A stretch of DNA of 64,000 nucleotides from Photobacterium sp. GJ3 (lineage in GTDB: Bacteria; Pseudomonadota; Gammaproteobacteria; Enterobacterales; Vibrionaceae): contig NZ_CP073578.1 of NCBI RefSeq assembly GCF_018199995.1, positions 3,100,001 through 3,164,000 on the forward strand, in the 5' to 3' direction. The notes under the pieces are model-generated. The model worked only from the letters and a program-made list of their open reading frames with translations, did not search any database and had not been told where the DNA came from. Both the position numbers and the translations under genes were made by a program. Below, piece after piece: positions 31,120 to 41,842 of this stretch. The number at the start of each line of letters is the position of its first letter. The stretch's first letter is position 1.

Positions 31120-32367
31120 TTACACTTCCATATAACCCACTGGCATTTCAATTCGGGCAACCCCTGATGCAACCGCAGCTTCTGCAACCGCCTTCGCAAC
31201 ACGAGGTAACAGACGCGGATCCATTGGCTTCGGAATAATATACTCTGGGCCGAACGCCAGTTTCTCTACACCCGCAGCTTTCACAACTTCCGCAGGTACC
31301 GGCTCTTTCGCCAGTTCACGGATCGCATGGACCGCAGCCAGCTTCATGTCGTCATTGATCTCGCTGGCGCGCACATCCAACGCACCACGGAAAATGAACG
31401 GGAAGCAAATCACGTTATTCACCTGATTCGGATAATCCGAACGACCGGTCCCCATGATCAGATCATTGCGCACGGTATGGGCGAGTTCTGGCTTGATCTC
31501 TGGATCCGGGTTGGAGCAGGCAAAAACAATCGGCTGATCAGCCATCAGTTTCAGCGCTTCTGCAGACAGCAGATCCGGGCCGGACACACCGACAAAGATA
31601 TCCGCACCTTCAATCACATCTTCCAGCGTTCGCTTATCGGTATTATTGGCAAACAGCTGCTTGTATTCATTGATGTCATCGCGACGGGTGTGAATCACAC
31701 CTTTACGGTCCAGCATGTAGATTTTCTCACGCTGCGCGCCACATTTAATCAGCAGTTCCATACAAGCCACGGCAGCTGCACCAGCCCCCAGGCAGACAAT
31801 CACAGCTTCATTGATGTTCTTGCCCTGCAGTTCCAGTGCATTCAGCATACCCGCAGCGGTCACAATGGCCGTCCCGTGCTGGTCATCATGGAAAACCGGC
31901 ACCTGACAGCGTTCAATCAGACGCTTTTCAATTTCAAAGCAGTCAGGCGCTTTGATATCTTCCAGGTTAATGCCACCAAAGGTGTCTGCAATATTCGCAA
32001 CTGTATCGACGAACTCGTCGATGGTGCGGTGCTTGACTTCGATATCAATCGAATCCAGGCCTGCAAAACGTTTGAACAACAGCGCCTTACCTTCCATCAC
32101 TGGCTTAGAAGCCAGCGGGCCGAGGTTGCCCAGACCCAGAATCGCCGTACCGTTGGTAATGACGGCAACCATGTTGCCCTTACCGGTGTACTTATAGACA
32201 TTTTCTGAGTTTTGCGCGATTTCACGCACAGGTTCAGCCACACCCGGGCTGTAAGCCAGAGCGAGGTCTTCTACAGTGTTGGCAGGCTTGCTGAGTTCAA
32301 CCGAAATTTTCCCGGGGACAGGGTAAGCATGATAGTGAAGTGCTTGTTGACGAAAATCTTCAGACAT
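31120..32367 (-). CDS. Malic enzyme, short form
   Basis: Decarboxylates malate to pyruvate with reduction of NAD or NADP. From ATG 32367 (MSEDFRQQALHYHAYPVPGK) it has 415 residues. It carries the malic domain (NGTAILGLGNLG, EGKALLFKRF, FHDDQHGTAIV) and the NAD-binding domain (VCLGAGAAAVACMELL). The phosphotransacetylase-like C-terminal domain of enteric MaeB is absent, which is common for the short type. The start is chosen by family alignment. Cofactor preference cannot be read from the sequence. Confidence 0.9.
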   Translation of the reverse strand: MSEDFRQQALHYHAYPVPGKISVELSKPANTVEDLALAYSPGVAEPVREIAQNSENVYKYTGKGNMVAVITNGTAILGLGNLGPLASKPVMEGKALLFKRFAGLDSIDIEVKHRTIDEFVDTVANIADTFGGINLEDIKAPDCFEIEKRLIERCQVPVFHDDQHGTAIVTAAGMLNALELQGKNINEAVIVCLGAGAAAVACMELLIKCGAQREKIYMLDRKGVIHTRRDDINEYKQLFANNTDKRTLEDVIEGADIFVGVSGPDLLSAEALKLMADQPIVFACSNPDPEIKPELAHTVRNDLIMGTGRSDYPNQVNNVICFPFIFRGALDVRASEINDDMKLAAVHAIRELAKEPVPAEVVKAAGVEKLAFGPEYIIPKPMDPRLLPRVAKAVAEAAVASGVARIEMPVGYMEV

Positions 32368-32587
32368 AGTTATTAGAATCCTGAATGGATGGATGTTCGG
32401 TTCGGTATTGAACAATGAATCATATTCGATAGCAGCACAAAATCCTAGTTTGCGCTAGCTGGTAATACCATGAGAATGCAGTCGGAACGCAGGAAAAATG
32501 CGGGGGTGTGACCAGCACAACTCATTATTATGATTATTGTAAATAAGAGGCCGGACATCAATGCGCTTGCGGGATCCCTAAAAAGCA

Positions 32588-32616
32588 AAAAGGGATGCCG
32601 CAGCATCCCTTTTTTC
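32588..32616 (-). terminator. Terminator after rpmE
   Basis: GGGATGC and GCATCCC pair around CGCA, flanked by A5 and T6, so it works on both strands. It lies just downstream of rpmE, ahead of the malic enzyme promoter region (32416-32580). Confidence 0.85.
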
Positions 32617-32650
32617 GACAGTGTCTTTCAGGTCAGAAGACCCGCAGCAA

Positions 32651-32866
32651 TTACTTGCTGGACAGAGCGCCGAAACGCTTGTTGAATTTGTCGATACGGC
32701 CACCGGTGCTCACTTGACGCTGCTTACCAGTGTAGAATGGGTGACATTTGTCGCACACATCCAGGTTGATGTCGTCTTTGCTCAGGGTAGAGTTGAAGAC
32801 GAAAGTGTTGCCGCAAGAACAACGAGCGTTTACAGCAGTGTATTCTGGGTGGATACCTTGTTTCAT
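32651..32866 (-). CDS. rpmE: Ribosomal protein L31, zinc-binding type
   Basis: A 71-residue ribosomal protein of the large subunit that bridges to the small subunit. Cysteines in RCSCG (16 and 18) and DVCDKC (37 and 40) form the C+ zinc site, so this is the zinc-dependent paralogue. It is divergent from priA. Confidence 0.96.
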   Translation of the reverse strand: MKQGIHPEYTAVNARCSCGNTFVFNSTLSKDDINLDVCDKCHPFYTGKQRQVSTGGRIDKFNKRFGALSSK

Positions 32867-33093
32867 GGGGAAACCTCATAGCTAAGGCCGTGTCGCTCTC
32901 CCGATCCAAAGCCGGGCACCACACGTCGTTAATTAACACTGTCAGGCCAAAGGCGCTGGACAAATAGGCGGCGTATGATAATCAATCAGCAGCCACAGAT
33001 CAACCGCAATCAGAACCTGCTGTGACTTTGCCTCATCCGCCCCGCAAGGTACACTGGCTCTATTCTCAGCATAAGTGATTTCAGCCAAACTGC

Positions 33094-35291
33094 ATGACTG
33101 CCACCATCGCCAAAATAGCGCTGCCTGTCCCGCTGGACAAAACCTTCGATTATCTGATTCCTGCGGGTCAAAAGCCGGTGGTCGGTGGCCGGGTTCGTGT
33201 CCCTTTTGGTCGCCAGCAACTGACCGGGATCGTGATTGAACTCACAGATTCGTCCTCTTTTTCACGCGACCAGCTCAAACCTCTCAAAGCCGTGCTGGAC
33301 GCTGCCCCCTTGTGGCAACCACCGCTATTTCAGTTACTGGAATGGACCAGCCGTTATTATCAGTACCCGCTCGGCGACACGCTGGCCAATGCACTGCCCG
33401 CAGCATTGCGTAAGGGCAAACCGGCCAACAGTGAAATTCGTTACTGGCAACTGACGGAACCAGGCAAAGATCAGCCTCTGACGGCTTTAACCCGCGCGCC
33501 CCGTCAGGCCAAAGTGCTGACCCTGCTGCGTAACGGCGAACTCAGTCACGACATGATGCTCGACGCAGAAGTGAGCAGCGCCACGCTGAAAACCCTGGCC
33601 GACAAAGGCTGGATTGAAAGCTATCAATCGGTACCGAAAACACTTCGCTGGCAGGAAAGTTTTGCGATCACCGAAGACAAACCACGCCTGAATGAAGAGC
33701 AGGCGCTGGCTATCGCCAGTGTGAATGCCAACCCGGAATATGGCTGCTACTTATTGGAAGGGGTGACAGGTTCCGGCAAAACAGAAGTTTATCTCAACCT
33801 GCTCGAACCCATCTTGGCGGCCGGAAAACAAGCACTGGTGCTGGTGCCGGAAATTGGCCTGACCCCGCAAACCATCAGCCGTTTTCAGCGACGGTTTCAT
33901 GTACCGCTGTTTACCATTCACTCCGGGCTGAACGATACGGAGCGTCTGAGTGCCTGGCTGGCTGGCCGGGACAATCAGGCCGGGATCATCATCGGTACCC
34001 GCTCTGCCCTCTTCACGCCGTTTGCCAATCTCGGCATCATTATTGTCGATGAAGAACATGACGCGTCTTATAAACAGCAGGACAGTTTGCGCTACCACGC
34101 TCGCGATATGGCCGTCCTGCGGGCCTGCAAGGAAAATATTCCAATTGTACTGGGCTCTGCCACCCCGGCGCTGGAAACCCTGCACAACGCAAAAACCGGA
34201 AAGTACCATCATCTGCACCTCACCCGCCGGGCCGGGAATGCACAGGCAGCACGCCATGGCGTACTGGATGTCAAAGGACTGTATCTGGAAGCGGGTCTCT
34301 CCGCCCCGCTCATCGCCCGGATGCGCCAGCACCTCAGTGCGGGCAATCAGGTGATGCTGTTTCTCAACCGCCGCGGTTTTGCACCGGCGCTGATGTGTCA
34401 CGAGTGTGGCTGGCTGGCAGATTGCAAACGCTGCGATGCTCACTACACCTATCACCAGAATACCGGGGAACTGCGCTGCCATCACTGTCAGACCCAGCGG
34501 CCCGTCATGCCCCAGTGCCAGCAGTGCGGTTCTACACAGCTCCAGACCGTCGGTGTCGGTACGGAGCAGCTCGAACATCAGCTGGGCGAGCTGTTTCCCG
34601 AATATAAAACCGTTCGGATTGACCGCGACAGCACCCGGCGCAAGGGCAGCCTGGATCACTACCTGGAAGCCATTCGCAACAAAGACTATCAAATCCTGAT
34701 CGGCACTCAGATGCTCGCCAAGGGGCACCATTTCCCTGATGTCACTCTGGTTGCGCTGGTGGATGTCGACAGTGCCCTGTTCAGCAACGATTTCCGGGCA
34801 CCGGAACGGCTAGCTCAACTCTTTATTCAGGTCGCAGGCCGGGCAGGCCGGGCCAGCAAACCCGGCGAGGTACTGCTGCAGACCCACCACCCGGATCACG
34901 CACTCCTACAGGCGCTGCTGTATCAGGGCTACGACCATTTCGCCGCACAGGCACTGACCGAGCGGCGCCAGGCCATGCTGCCCCTTATACATATCTGTCG
35001 CTGTTTCGTGCCGAAGCACAGCAAAGTGATCTCACGGAGCAGTTTCTGCTGCAGGTCCGCGGCATTCTGGAATCCAGTCCGCTCTTCAGCAACCACACGC
35101 TGGTCATGGGACCCAACCCGGCGCCCCTCTCGCGCCGGGCGGGTCGCTACCGCTGGCAACTCCTCTTGCAGGCACCGGATCGCAAGACACTCCAGCAACT
35201 GCTGAGCATTGCACGGCCAGCCATTCAGCTCTTGCCACTGGCCCGAAAAGTCCGCTGGTCACTTGATGTTGAGCCTCAGGATCTGAGCTGA
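33094..35291 (+). CDS. priA: Primosomal helicase PriA, one frame break
   Basis: Replication-restart helicase. Visible motifs are Walker A GVTGSGKTEVYL, the DEEH box, helicase VI QVAGRAGR, and zinc-binding cysteines (CHECGW, CKRC, CHHC, CQQC). The frame derails after RRQAMLP near 34984; the correct frame resumes as YTYLSLFRAEAQQSDL and ends at 35291 with LDVEPQDLS. One extra C in the C4 run at 34981-34984 restores 732 residues, the E. coli length. Because the domain tail is fully conserved, I take this as an assembly error. Confidence 0.92.
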
Positions 35292-35468
35292 AGATAAAAC
35301 AAATAATGCGACTTACTTCACAAAGCCAATGTAATTTATGCTATTGCGCACATGTTTAAACCGGCTTAAAGCGCCTACAATAACAGGCTTGCCGGACTAG
35401 GTTTCTGCGCCGATTTAGCTCCGATCCCCCGGCAATCATGAGAGAAATATCTTAGAGAGGAACAATTT

Positions 35469-36479
35469 ATGGCGACAATGAAGGATGTTGCCCAGCTGGC
35501 CGGTGTTTCAACCGCGACGGTTTCCCGTGCGCTGATGAACCCGGAGAAAGTGTCGGCCTCGACTCGTAAAAAAGTTGAACAGGCTGTCATGGACGCTGGC
35601 TATTCCCCCAACTCCCTGGCCCGCAACCTGCGACGCAATGAATCCAAAACCATTGTCGCAATTGTCCCGGATATCTGTGATCCCTATTTCACAGAAATCA
35701 TTCGCGGTATTGAAGAAGCCGCCATGGAGCATGGTTATCTGGTGCTGCTGGGCGACAGTGGTCAGCAAAAAAGCCGGGAAAACTCATTCGTTAATCTGGT
35801 CTTTACCAAACAAGCTGATGGCATGTTGTTGCTGGGTACAGATCTGCCGTTTGACATCAGTAAGCCCGAGCAGAAAAACCTGCCGCCGATGGTCATGGCC
35901 TGCGAATTTGCACCTGAGCTGGAACTGCCAACCGTCCACATCGACAACCTGACCGCCGCTTTTGAAGCCGTCAACTACCTGACGCAAATGGGCCATCAGC
36001 ACATCGCCCAAATCACCGGACCAGACAGCGCGATGCTGTGCCAGTTCCGTGCCCAAGGCTACCAGCAAGCGTTGCGCCGCGCCGGTATTGAGCTCAACCC
36101 GGCTTATACCGTGAAAAGTGATTTCACTTTTGCCGGCGGTGCCCGTGCAGTGACCACTCTACTGTCACTGCCAGAGCCGCCGACCGCGCTCCTGTGTCAC
36201 AACGACGTCATGGCCATTGGCGCCATGCAACAGGCTAAGCGTCTGGGCATCAAAGTCCCGCAAGATTTATCCATAGTCGGGTTCGATGATATCCAGTTCG
36301 CAGAATACTGCGATCCGCCGCTGACCACAGTGTCTCAGCCGCGTTATGAAATCGGCCGTCAGTCCATGCTGATGCTGCTGGAGATCCTGCAAGGCAAGGA
36401 TATTTCGGCGGGTTCACGTTTGCTGGATGCCAAACTGGTAATCCGCGAAAGCGCAGCCCCGCCATCCAATAAATATTAA
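35469..36479 (+). CDS. cytR: LacI-family regulator CytR
   Basis: A 336-residue repressor. The N-terminal helix-turn-helix is MKDVAQLAGVSTATVSRALMNPEKVS, with the hinge LARNLRRNES and a periplasmic-binding-protein-like effector domain. The priA-cytR-ftsN-hslVU order identifies it as CytR, which with CRP controls nucleoside uptake and breakdown genes and responds to cytidine. In Vibrio, CytR also affects competence and biofilm. An AGAGAGGAAC ribosome-binding site precedes it. Confidence 0.9.
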   Translation: MATMKDVAQLAGVSTATVSRALMNPEKVSASTRKKVEQAVMDAGYSPNSLARNLRRNESKTIVAIVPDICDPYFTEIIRGIEEAAMEHGYLVLLGDSGQQKSRENSFVNLVFTKQADGMLLLGTDLPFDISKPEQKNLPPMVMACEFAPELELPTVHIDNLTAAFEAVNYLTQMGHQHIAQITGPDSAMLCQFRAQGYQQALRRAGIELNPAYTVKSDFTFAGGARAVTTLLSLPEPPTALLCHNDVMAIGAMQQAKRLGIKVPQDLSIVGFDDIQFAEYCDPPLTTVSQPRYEIGRQSMLMLLEILQGKDISAGSRLLDAKLVIRESAAPPSNKY

Positions 36480-36533
36480 CGCCACCAGAAATGATGAAAA
36501 CCTCACCACTTTGAGCAAAAGCTCACACTTCCA

Positions 36534-36573
36534 CCGGGAAGCACACCTGCAATCACCCGCAGAGGCTTCCCGG
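36534..36573 (+). repeat. Hairpin in the cytR-ftsN gap
   Basis: CCGGGAAGC and GCTTCCCGG are perfectly complementary over 9 bp and enclose a second CTGC/GCAG stem. There is no T-run, so it may be an mRNA-stabilising or attenuating structure between cytR and ftsN rather than a full terminator. Confidence 0.5.
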
Positions 36574-36639
36574 CACTAGCCAGTCCGGGCACTTCTTTGT
36601 ACCATATCTGTCCAATAGTTCAGCAATAATCAGACCATT

Positions 36640-37281
36640 GTGGCAACCAAAGATTACGTCAAACGCGGCCGGGCAGCGAAGAAACCGGCCAGAAACAGCC
36701 GTTCCCGAAACAGCAAACCCAGCGGACAGTTCCCAGTCAAGTGGGCGCTCATTGCGCTTTTTCTAGTGATTGGACTCGGTTACGGGCTCTATTTCCTGTC
36801 CTCTTCACCCAAACCTGCAGCACCAGCGCCTGAAACAACTGCGCCCATGCCGCCCAAGGAGCACAAGAAACCGGCCGAGCCTGCCAAAAAAGAAACCAGC
36901 GTCAAAGTTGAGCCAAAACCTGTTCCTCAACCCAAGCCACAGGAAAAACTGCCGCCGAAGCCAGCAGAAAAGTGGCGTTATATTGAAGAGCTGGAAAATA
37001 AAGAAGTTCAGGTTGAAGCTAAGAAAACCCCGGACAAACCCGGACGTCCTTACCTGATGCAGTGCGGCGCTTACCGGACTCCGGCACAGGCAGAAGAACG
37101 CAAAGCCATGATTGCTTTTCAGGGACTGACCAGCCAGATCAAAGTCTCTCAGGGCGATAAAGGGAGCTGGTATCGTGTGGTTCTGGGTCCATACCCGCAA
37201 AAACGCAAAGCCGAGAGCGATCGGAATATGCTGCGTCGGGCCGGCATCGAGCCTTGTGCCATCTGGTACTGGGACGCCTGA
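36640..37281 (+). CDS. ftsN: Cell division protein FtsN
   Basis: A 213-residue bitopic protein that triggers septal peptidoglycan synthesis. It has a short cytoplasmic N-terminus with the conserved DYVKRGR motif, one membrane segment at about 34-53, a Pro/Lys-rich periplasmic linker, and a C-terminal SPOR domain (about 140-213: YLMQCGAYRTPAQAEERK onward). The start codon is GTG and the ribosome-binding site is weak. Position between cytR and hslVU matches other gammaproteobacteria. Confidence 0.92.
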   Translation: MATKDYVKRGRAAKKPARNSRSRNSKPSGQFPVKWALIALFLVIGLGYGLYFLSSSPKPAAPAPETTAPMPPKEHKKPAEPAKKETSVKVEPKPVPQPKPQEKLPPKPAEKWRYIEELENKEVQVEAKKTPDKPGRPYLMQCGAYRTPAQAEERKAMIAFQGLTSQIKVSQGDKGSWYRVVLGPYPQKRKAESDRNMLRRAGIEPCAIWYWDA

Positions 37282-37334
37282 GCAAGTTGCAGTCTCCTTC
37301 AGCCTGTCTACACTGACAACAGCAAAACACCGCA

Positions 37335-37361
37335 AAAGGATGCTACGGCATCCTTTTTTGT
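37335..37361 (+). terminator. Terminator after ftsN
   Basis: GGATGC and GCATCC pair around a 3-base loop, with AAAA before and six T after. Confidence 0.8.
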
Positions 37362-37475
37362 TTTCTGAAACGGACAGATCTGCTCATTACCTTGAAAACG
37401 GGCAGCCCCATCCCCAGATCATCGCCTATACCCATACCGGCCCCACAAGCCGGACTGATGCAAAGAGGTAAGACC

Positions 37476-38003
37476 GTGACAACTATCGTCTCTGTACGTC
37501 GCAACGGAAAAGTCGTCATTGCTGGTGATGGCCAGGTTTCTCTGGGCAACACTGTCATGAAAGGCAATGCCCGGAAAGTCCGCCGTTTATACAACAACCA
37601 GGTGCTGGCGGGATTTGCCGGTGGTACGGCAGATGCCTTTACTTTATTCGAGCGTTTCGAGCGTAAGCTGGAAATGCATCAGGGCCATCTGATGAAAGCC
37701 GCAGTCGAGCTGGCAAAAGACTGGCGAACCGATCGCAGCCTGCGCAGACTCGAAGCCCTGCTGGCGGTTGCCGATGAAACCGCATCCCTGATTATTACGG
37801 GTAACGGCGATGTGGTTCAGCCGGAAAACGATCTGATTGCCATCGGCTCCGGCGGGAACTTCGCCCTGTCTGCAGCCCGTGCACTGCTTGAAAATACCGA
37901 GCTGGATGCTCGCGCCATTGCTGAGAAGTCGCTGACCATTGCTGGTGATATCTGTGTGTACACCAACGACTTCCAGACTGTTGAAGAACTAGATGCCCAG
38001 TAA
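37476..38003 (+). CDS. hslV: ATP-dependent protease subunit HslV
   Basis: A 175-residue proteasome-like peptidase. The GTG at 37476 is preceded by AGAGG and gives (M)[18 protein letters not shown], placing the catalytic threonine directly after the removed initiator; the longer reading is not supported. HslV forms dodecamers that degrade proteins unfolded by HslU. It is 9 bp upstream of hslU. Confidence 0.96.
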   Translation: MTTIVSVRRNGKVVIAGDGQVSLGNTVMKGNARKVRRLYNNQVLAGFAGGTADAFTLFERFERKLEMHQGHLMKAAVELAKDWRTDRSLRRLEALLAVADETASLIITGNGDVVQPENDLIAIGSGGNFALSAARALLENTELDARAIAEKSLTIAGDICVYTNDFQTVEELDAQ

Positions 38004-38012
38004 GGATTCCTC

Positions 38013-39344
38013 ATGTCTGAAATGACTCCCCGCGAAATTGTTCATGAACTGAACCGCCATATTATCGGCCAGGACAAAGCCAAGCGTGCGGTCGCCATTG
38101 CACTGCGTAACCGCTGGCGCCGTATGCAGTTGCCGGAAGAGCTGCGGGTTGAAGTAACGCCGAAAAATATTCTGATGATAGGTCCGACCGGTGTCGGTAA
38201 AACCGAAATTGCCCGTCGTCTGGCAAAGCTGGCCAATGCGCCGTTCATCAAAGTCGAAGCCACTAAGTTCACCGAAGTGGGCTATGTGGGGAAAGAAGTC
38301 GAAACCATTATTCGCGATCTGACCGATGCCGCGATCAAAATGACCCACCAGCAAGCCACCGAGAAAGTGCGTTTCCGTGCGGAAGAGCTGGCCGAAGAGC
38401 GTATTCTGGATGTACTGTTGCCACCACCCCGTGACGCTTGGGGCAAAAACGAGGAAACCGAATCCGATTCGGCGACCCGTCAGTCTTTCCGCAAAAAGTT
38501 GCGCGAAGGCAAACTGGACGACAAAGATATCGAAATTGATGTTGCCGCACCGCAGATGGGCGTTGAGATCATGGCACCTCCGGGTATGGAAGAGATGACC
38601 AACCAGCTTCAGGGGATGTTCCAGAATCTGGCGGGCAATACCACCAAAAAGCGGAAGATGAAAATCAAGGACGCGCTCAAAGCCGTGACTGAAGAAGAAG
38701 CGTCGAAGCTGGTGAACCCGGAAGAGCTGAAAGAGCAAGCGATCCATGCGGTTGAAAACAACGGCATCGTCTTCATTGATGAGATCGATAAAATCTGTAA
38801 GCGCGGTGAGTCTTCAGGCCCGGATGTTTCCCGTGAAGGGGTGCAGCGTGACCTGCTGCCACTGGTTGAAGGGTCAACGGTATCCACCAAGCACGGCATG
38901 GTGCGGACTGACCATATTCTGTTTATCGCATCCGGCGCATTTCAGGTGGCGCGTCCGTCTGATCTGATCCCGGAGCTGCAGGGCCGTCTGCCAATCCGCG
39001 TCGAGCTGGAAGCGCTGACCAGCGAAGACTTCAAACGTATCCTGACCGAGCCGAATGCTTCACTCACCGAGCAATATTGCGCCCTGATGGCGACCGAGAA
39101 CGTCACCATCAGCTTCACGGAAGACGGCATCGCGAAGATTGCTGATGCAGCCTGGCAGGTGAATGAACGCACTGAAAATATCGGTGCCCGTCGTTTGCAT
39201 ACGGTGATGGAACGTCTGATGGAAGAGCTGTCTTATGATGCTTCTGAGCAAGATGGCGTGGCGCACGTGATTGATCAGGCTTACGTCCAGGACCATCTGG
39301 GTGAGCTGGTTGAAGACGAAGATCTCAGCCGCTTCATTCTGTAA
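38013..39344 (+). CDS. hslU: HslUV ATPase subunit HslU
   Basis: A 443-residue AAA+ unfoldase partner of HslV. Walker A is GPTGVGKTE near residues 57-65, Walker B is [14 protein letters not shown], and the intermediate domain lies between them. The C-terminus ends in the conserved DLSRFIL that docks into HslV. The operon hslVU is typically heat-shock controlled; no sigma-32 promoter was called. Confidence 0.97.
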   Translation: MSEMTPREIVHELNRHIIGQDKAKRAVAIALRNRWRRMQLPEELRVEVTPKNILMIGPTGVGKTEIARRLAKLANAPFIKVEATKFTEVGYVGKEVETIIRDLTDAAIKMTHQQATEKVRFRAEELAEERILDVLLPPPRDAWGKNEETESDSATRQSFRKKLREGKLDDKDIEIDVAAPQMGVEIMAPPGMEEMTNQLQGMFQNLAGNTTKKRKMKIKDALKAVTEEEASKLVNPEELKEQAIHAVENNGIVFIDEIDKICKRGESSGPDVSREGVQRDLLPLVEGSTVSTKHGMVRTDHILFIASGAFQVARPSDLIPELQGRLPIRVELEALTSEDFKRILTEPNASLTEQYCALMATENVTISFTEDGIAKIADAAWQVNERTENIGARRLHTVMERLMEELSYDASEQDGVAHVIDQAYVQDHLGELVEDEDLSRFIL

Positions 39345-39354
39345 TTCTGCCTTC

Positions 39355-39390
39355 GGGGTGCCTGTCTTTCGACGGGCGTCCCGTTTTCCC
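39355..39390 (+). terminator. Terminator after hslU
   Basis: A 12-bp stem (39355-39366 with 39371-39382) with three G-U pairs and a TTTC loop is followed by GTTTT. Confidence 0.6.
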
Positions 39391-39470
39391 TTCAAGGCTT
39401 GCGCCAAAACAAAGTTCTTCCCCGCCTGGCTGCCATAATGGACCTATGCTGAACCATTGAATACGCAACC

Positions 39471-40379
39471 ATGCTTTTATCTCCTTCGACGGTCTGGTTA
39501 GAGGCCACGCGTCCCAAAACACTGTTACTGGCCATCGCAGCGCTGCTGTGCGGCAATGCACTGGCTGTCTCTCAGGGACATTTCTCCCCGTCAGTCGCCA
39601 CACTCGCGCTGGTCACCGCCCTGCTGCTGCAGATTCTGTCGAATCTGGCGAACGACTATGGTGACGTCAAAAAAGGGACAGACAATGCCAACCGCCTGGG
39701 GCCGATCCGTGGCCTGCAAAGCGGTGCGATTTCTTTGTCTGCCATGCGAATGGCCATGGCTGTGACCCTGCTGCTGATTATTTTGAGCGGTCTGGCCCTG
39801 CTGATCCTGGCGAAACCTGCCACAACGGTCTTACTGATATTCGTCGGACTGGGTGCCGCCGCTATTATCGCAGCACTCGCTTATACGCTGGGTAAACGGC
39901 CTTATGGCTACCGGGGATTAGGCGACCCGGCAGTTCTCATCTTCTTCGGCTGGGTCGCTGTCGGTGGCAGCTATTATCTGCAAAGCCATCTGTTCTCGCT
40001 TGAAATCCTCTTACCTGCCACCGCCAGCGGGCTGCTGGCCGTCGGCGTGCTGAACCTCAACAATCTGCGTGACATGGACAACGATCGCGCCTGCGGCAAA
40101 ATCACCCTGGCCGCCCGGCTGGGACCGAGACTGGGCCGCGGGTATCATCTGGGGCTGCTGGCAGCCAGTGTCCTGTGTTTTGCCGCCTACAATGTCATCT
40201 CGGCTTTGCCATCCTGGGGCTGGCTGTATCTGCTTGCGATCCCGCTCCTGGTTCAGCATGGCATTCAGGTTTGGGTCACAACCGAGGGTCAGGCGTTACG
40301 CCCCATGCTGGGCCAGCTGATCCGAGCAGCCATGTTCACCAACCTGCTGTATGCCGTCGGCCTGATCCTGAGCCGATAA
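39471..40379 (+). CDS. menA: 1,4-dihydroxy-2-naphthoate prenyltransferase
   Basis: A 302-residue UbiA-family integral membrane enzyme that attaches the polyprenyl tail in menaquinone synthesis. The two aspartate-rich, magnesium-binding motifs are NLANDYGDVKKGTDNANR and NNLRDMDNDRACGK. Eight or nine hydrophobic segments are visible. The position after hslVU and before rraA is conserved in gammaproteobacteria. Confidence 0.95.
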   Translation: MLLSPSTVWLEATRPKTLLLAIAALLCGNALAVSQGHFSPSVATLALVTALLLQILSNLANDYGDVKKGTDNANRLGPIRGLQSGAISLSAMRMAMAVTLLLIILSGLALLILAKPATTVLLIFVGLGAAAIIAALAYTLGKRPYGYRGLGDPAVLIFFGWVAVGGSYYLQSHLFSLEILLPATASGLLAVGVLNLNNLRDMDNDRACGKITLAARLGPRLGRGYHLGLLAASVLCFAAYNVISALPSWGWLYLLAIPLLVQHGIQVWVTTEGQALRPMLGQLIRAAMFTNLLYAVGLILSR

Positions 40380-40512
40380 AGCGCCGCATCAGGATTGCAA
40401 TGCCGCCCGAGGTGGTTATACTTTCAGCAAGTTATTGAGCGGAAAACCGGATACCCACATCCGGCAGATACCGATTGATCCGATCATCACTTGCCAATGA
40501 AGAAGCGAGCTT

Positions 40513-40998
40513 ATGGAATACAATACCTCTGAACTCTGTGATATTTATCTCGACCAGGTCGATGTGGTTGAGCCGATGTTCAGCTCATACGGGGGCCGAA
40601 GCTCGTTTGGAGGCCAGATCACCACAGTCAAGTGCTTTGAAGACAATGGGTTGCTTCATACCGTTCTGGCTGACAATGGTGCAGGTCGGGTATTGCTGGT
40701 CGATGGCGGGGGGTCGCTTCGCCGGGCGCTGGTTGATGCCGAACTGGCTCAGCTCGCCATGCAAAATGAATGGGAAGGTATTATCGTCTATGGCTGCGTG
40801 CGTCATGTCGACGAGCTCGATGAACTCGATATCGGCATTCAGGCAATGGCATCCATCCCGGTCGGTGCTGACAATCAGGGCATCGGAGAAGTCGATGTTG
40901 CGGTCAATTTCGGAGGCGTGACTTTCTTACCGGAAGATCATCTCTATGCAGATAATACCGGCGTGATTCTGTCGCCGGAGCCACTGGACATCGACTAA
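40513..40998 (+). CDS. rraA: Regulator of ribonuclease E activity A
   Basis: A 161-residue trimeric protein that binds RNase E and slows mRNA turnover. It matches RraA across its length, including [35 protein letters not shown] and [10 protein letters not shown]. It follows menA and converges with zapB. Confidence 0.95.
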   Translation: MEYNTSELCDIYLDQVDVVEPMFSSYGGRSSFGGQITTVKCFEDNGLLHTVLADNGAGRVLLVDGGGSLRRALVDAELAQLAMQNEWEGIIVYGCVRHVDELDELDIGIQAMASIPVGADNQGIGEVDVAVNFGGVTFLPEDHLYADNTGVILSPEPLDID

Positions 40999-41022
40999 TC
41001 CCAGCCGCGATGTCAGCCCATA

Positions 41023-41052
41023 GAAAAACAGAGCCATGCGGCTCTGTTTTTT
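41023..41052. terminator. Bidirectional terminator between rraA and zapB
   Basis: ACAGAGCC and GGCTCTGT pair around a short loop, with AAAAA before and T6 after, so it can serve both convergent genes. Confidence 0.85.
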
Positions 41053-41068
41053 ACAGATATCGCGCGGA

Positions 41069-41311
41069 TTATTCCACGGTATCCATCTTACCCAGCAGTG
41101 CCCGAACGCGCTCTTGCCAAGCCTGGTGATCATGACGCAGTTTTTCATTGTCCTGCACCAGTGACTCACGATCTGCGCGAAGTTCCTGTGCCAGATTCGC
41201 CAGGTTTTCGTTTTTCTCTTTCAGTTCTTCCACTTCCATCTGCAGCAGGGAAATGGTGTCGACGGCCATCTGCACTTTGGCTTCCAGCTGTTCCAGCATC
41301 TCTAAAGACAT
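41069..41311 (-). CDS. zapB: Cell division protein ZapB
   Basis: An 80-residue coiled-coil protein that stabilises the FtsZ ring through ZapA. From ATG 41311 (MSLEMLEQLEAKVQMAVDTI) it is helical with heptad repeats to the end; the longer reading has no family support. It lies divergent from glpF and convergent with rraA, the typical arrangement. Confidence 0.93.
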   Translation of the reverse strand: MSLEMLEQLEAKVQMAVDTISLLQMEVEELKEKNENLANLAQELRADRESLVQDNEKLRHDHQAWQERVRALLGKMDTVE

Positions 41312-41842
41312 AGTTTTCACCCTATCAGTACCTGCGCAAGACCGCAGCTTACCCTTCCGAGCTGATGTTGCAGACAGCACTGACTGTCATCCAATTCGTG
41401 GGGATATCGCCGAGACTACCAGGCAAATAACAAATCCAATGTAAGCCCTATTCTAACTAGGCCTTATACGTCTGGCACCAACAAAAACCATGCTTCATCA
41501 CAAACGCGTAAAATTTATGCAAAGTTCAACAAAATTTTACCTTTCGCTACAGGTCAGCCAAAGTGACCCGCGATGAAATGTTAGCAACCACTCAGATTTC
41601 TACTCTGCATTTTATGCACGCCAGAGGTCATGCTAGTGTGCGCCCGCAACAGATCAAAATAGAGTTTTTGCTCAAGATCATTGTTCTTATACGAAGATGA
41701 ATATTGACCATAAACACAAATAACATGCTCGAACGCACATTTTTTATTCGTTTCACTTTGCCAAAAATCATCATTCGCGTATTTTTCTGATCACATTACG
41801 ATAACAAGTGATTGACCTACGACTCGACAAAAGGACTGGTAA
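41312..41842. other. Intergenic region between zapB and glpF
   Basis: About 530 bp, A/T-rich, with no supported gene. A loose palindrome, ATGCTCGAACGCACAT at 41725-41740, resembles a degenerate GlpR half-site pair and would fit repression of glpFK, but it is two bases shorter than the E. coli consensus. AAAGGAC ahead of the glpF ATG is its ribosome-binding site. Confidence 0.35.

Noticed and set aside
31327-32208. A 293-codon open frame opposite the malic enzyme gene
   Set aside because: Antisense to a complete gene, with a biased composition and no recognisable domain.
33751-34731. A 326-codon open frame opposite priA
   Set aside because: Antisense to conserved helicase motifs and without its own start signals.
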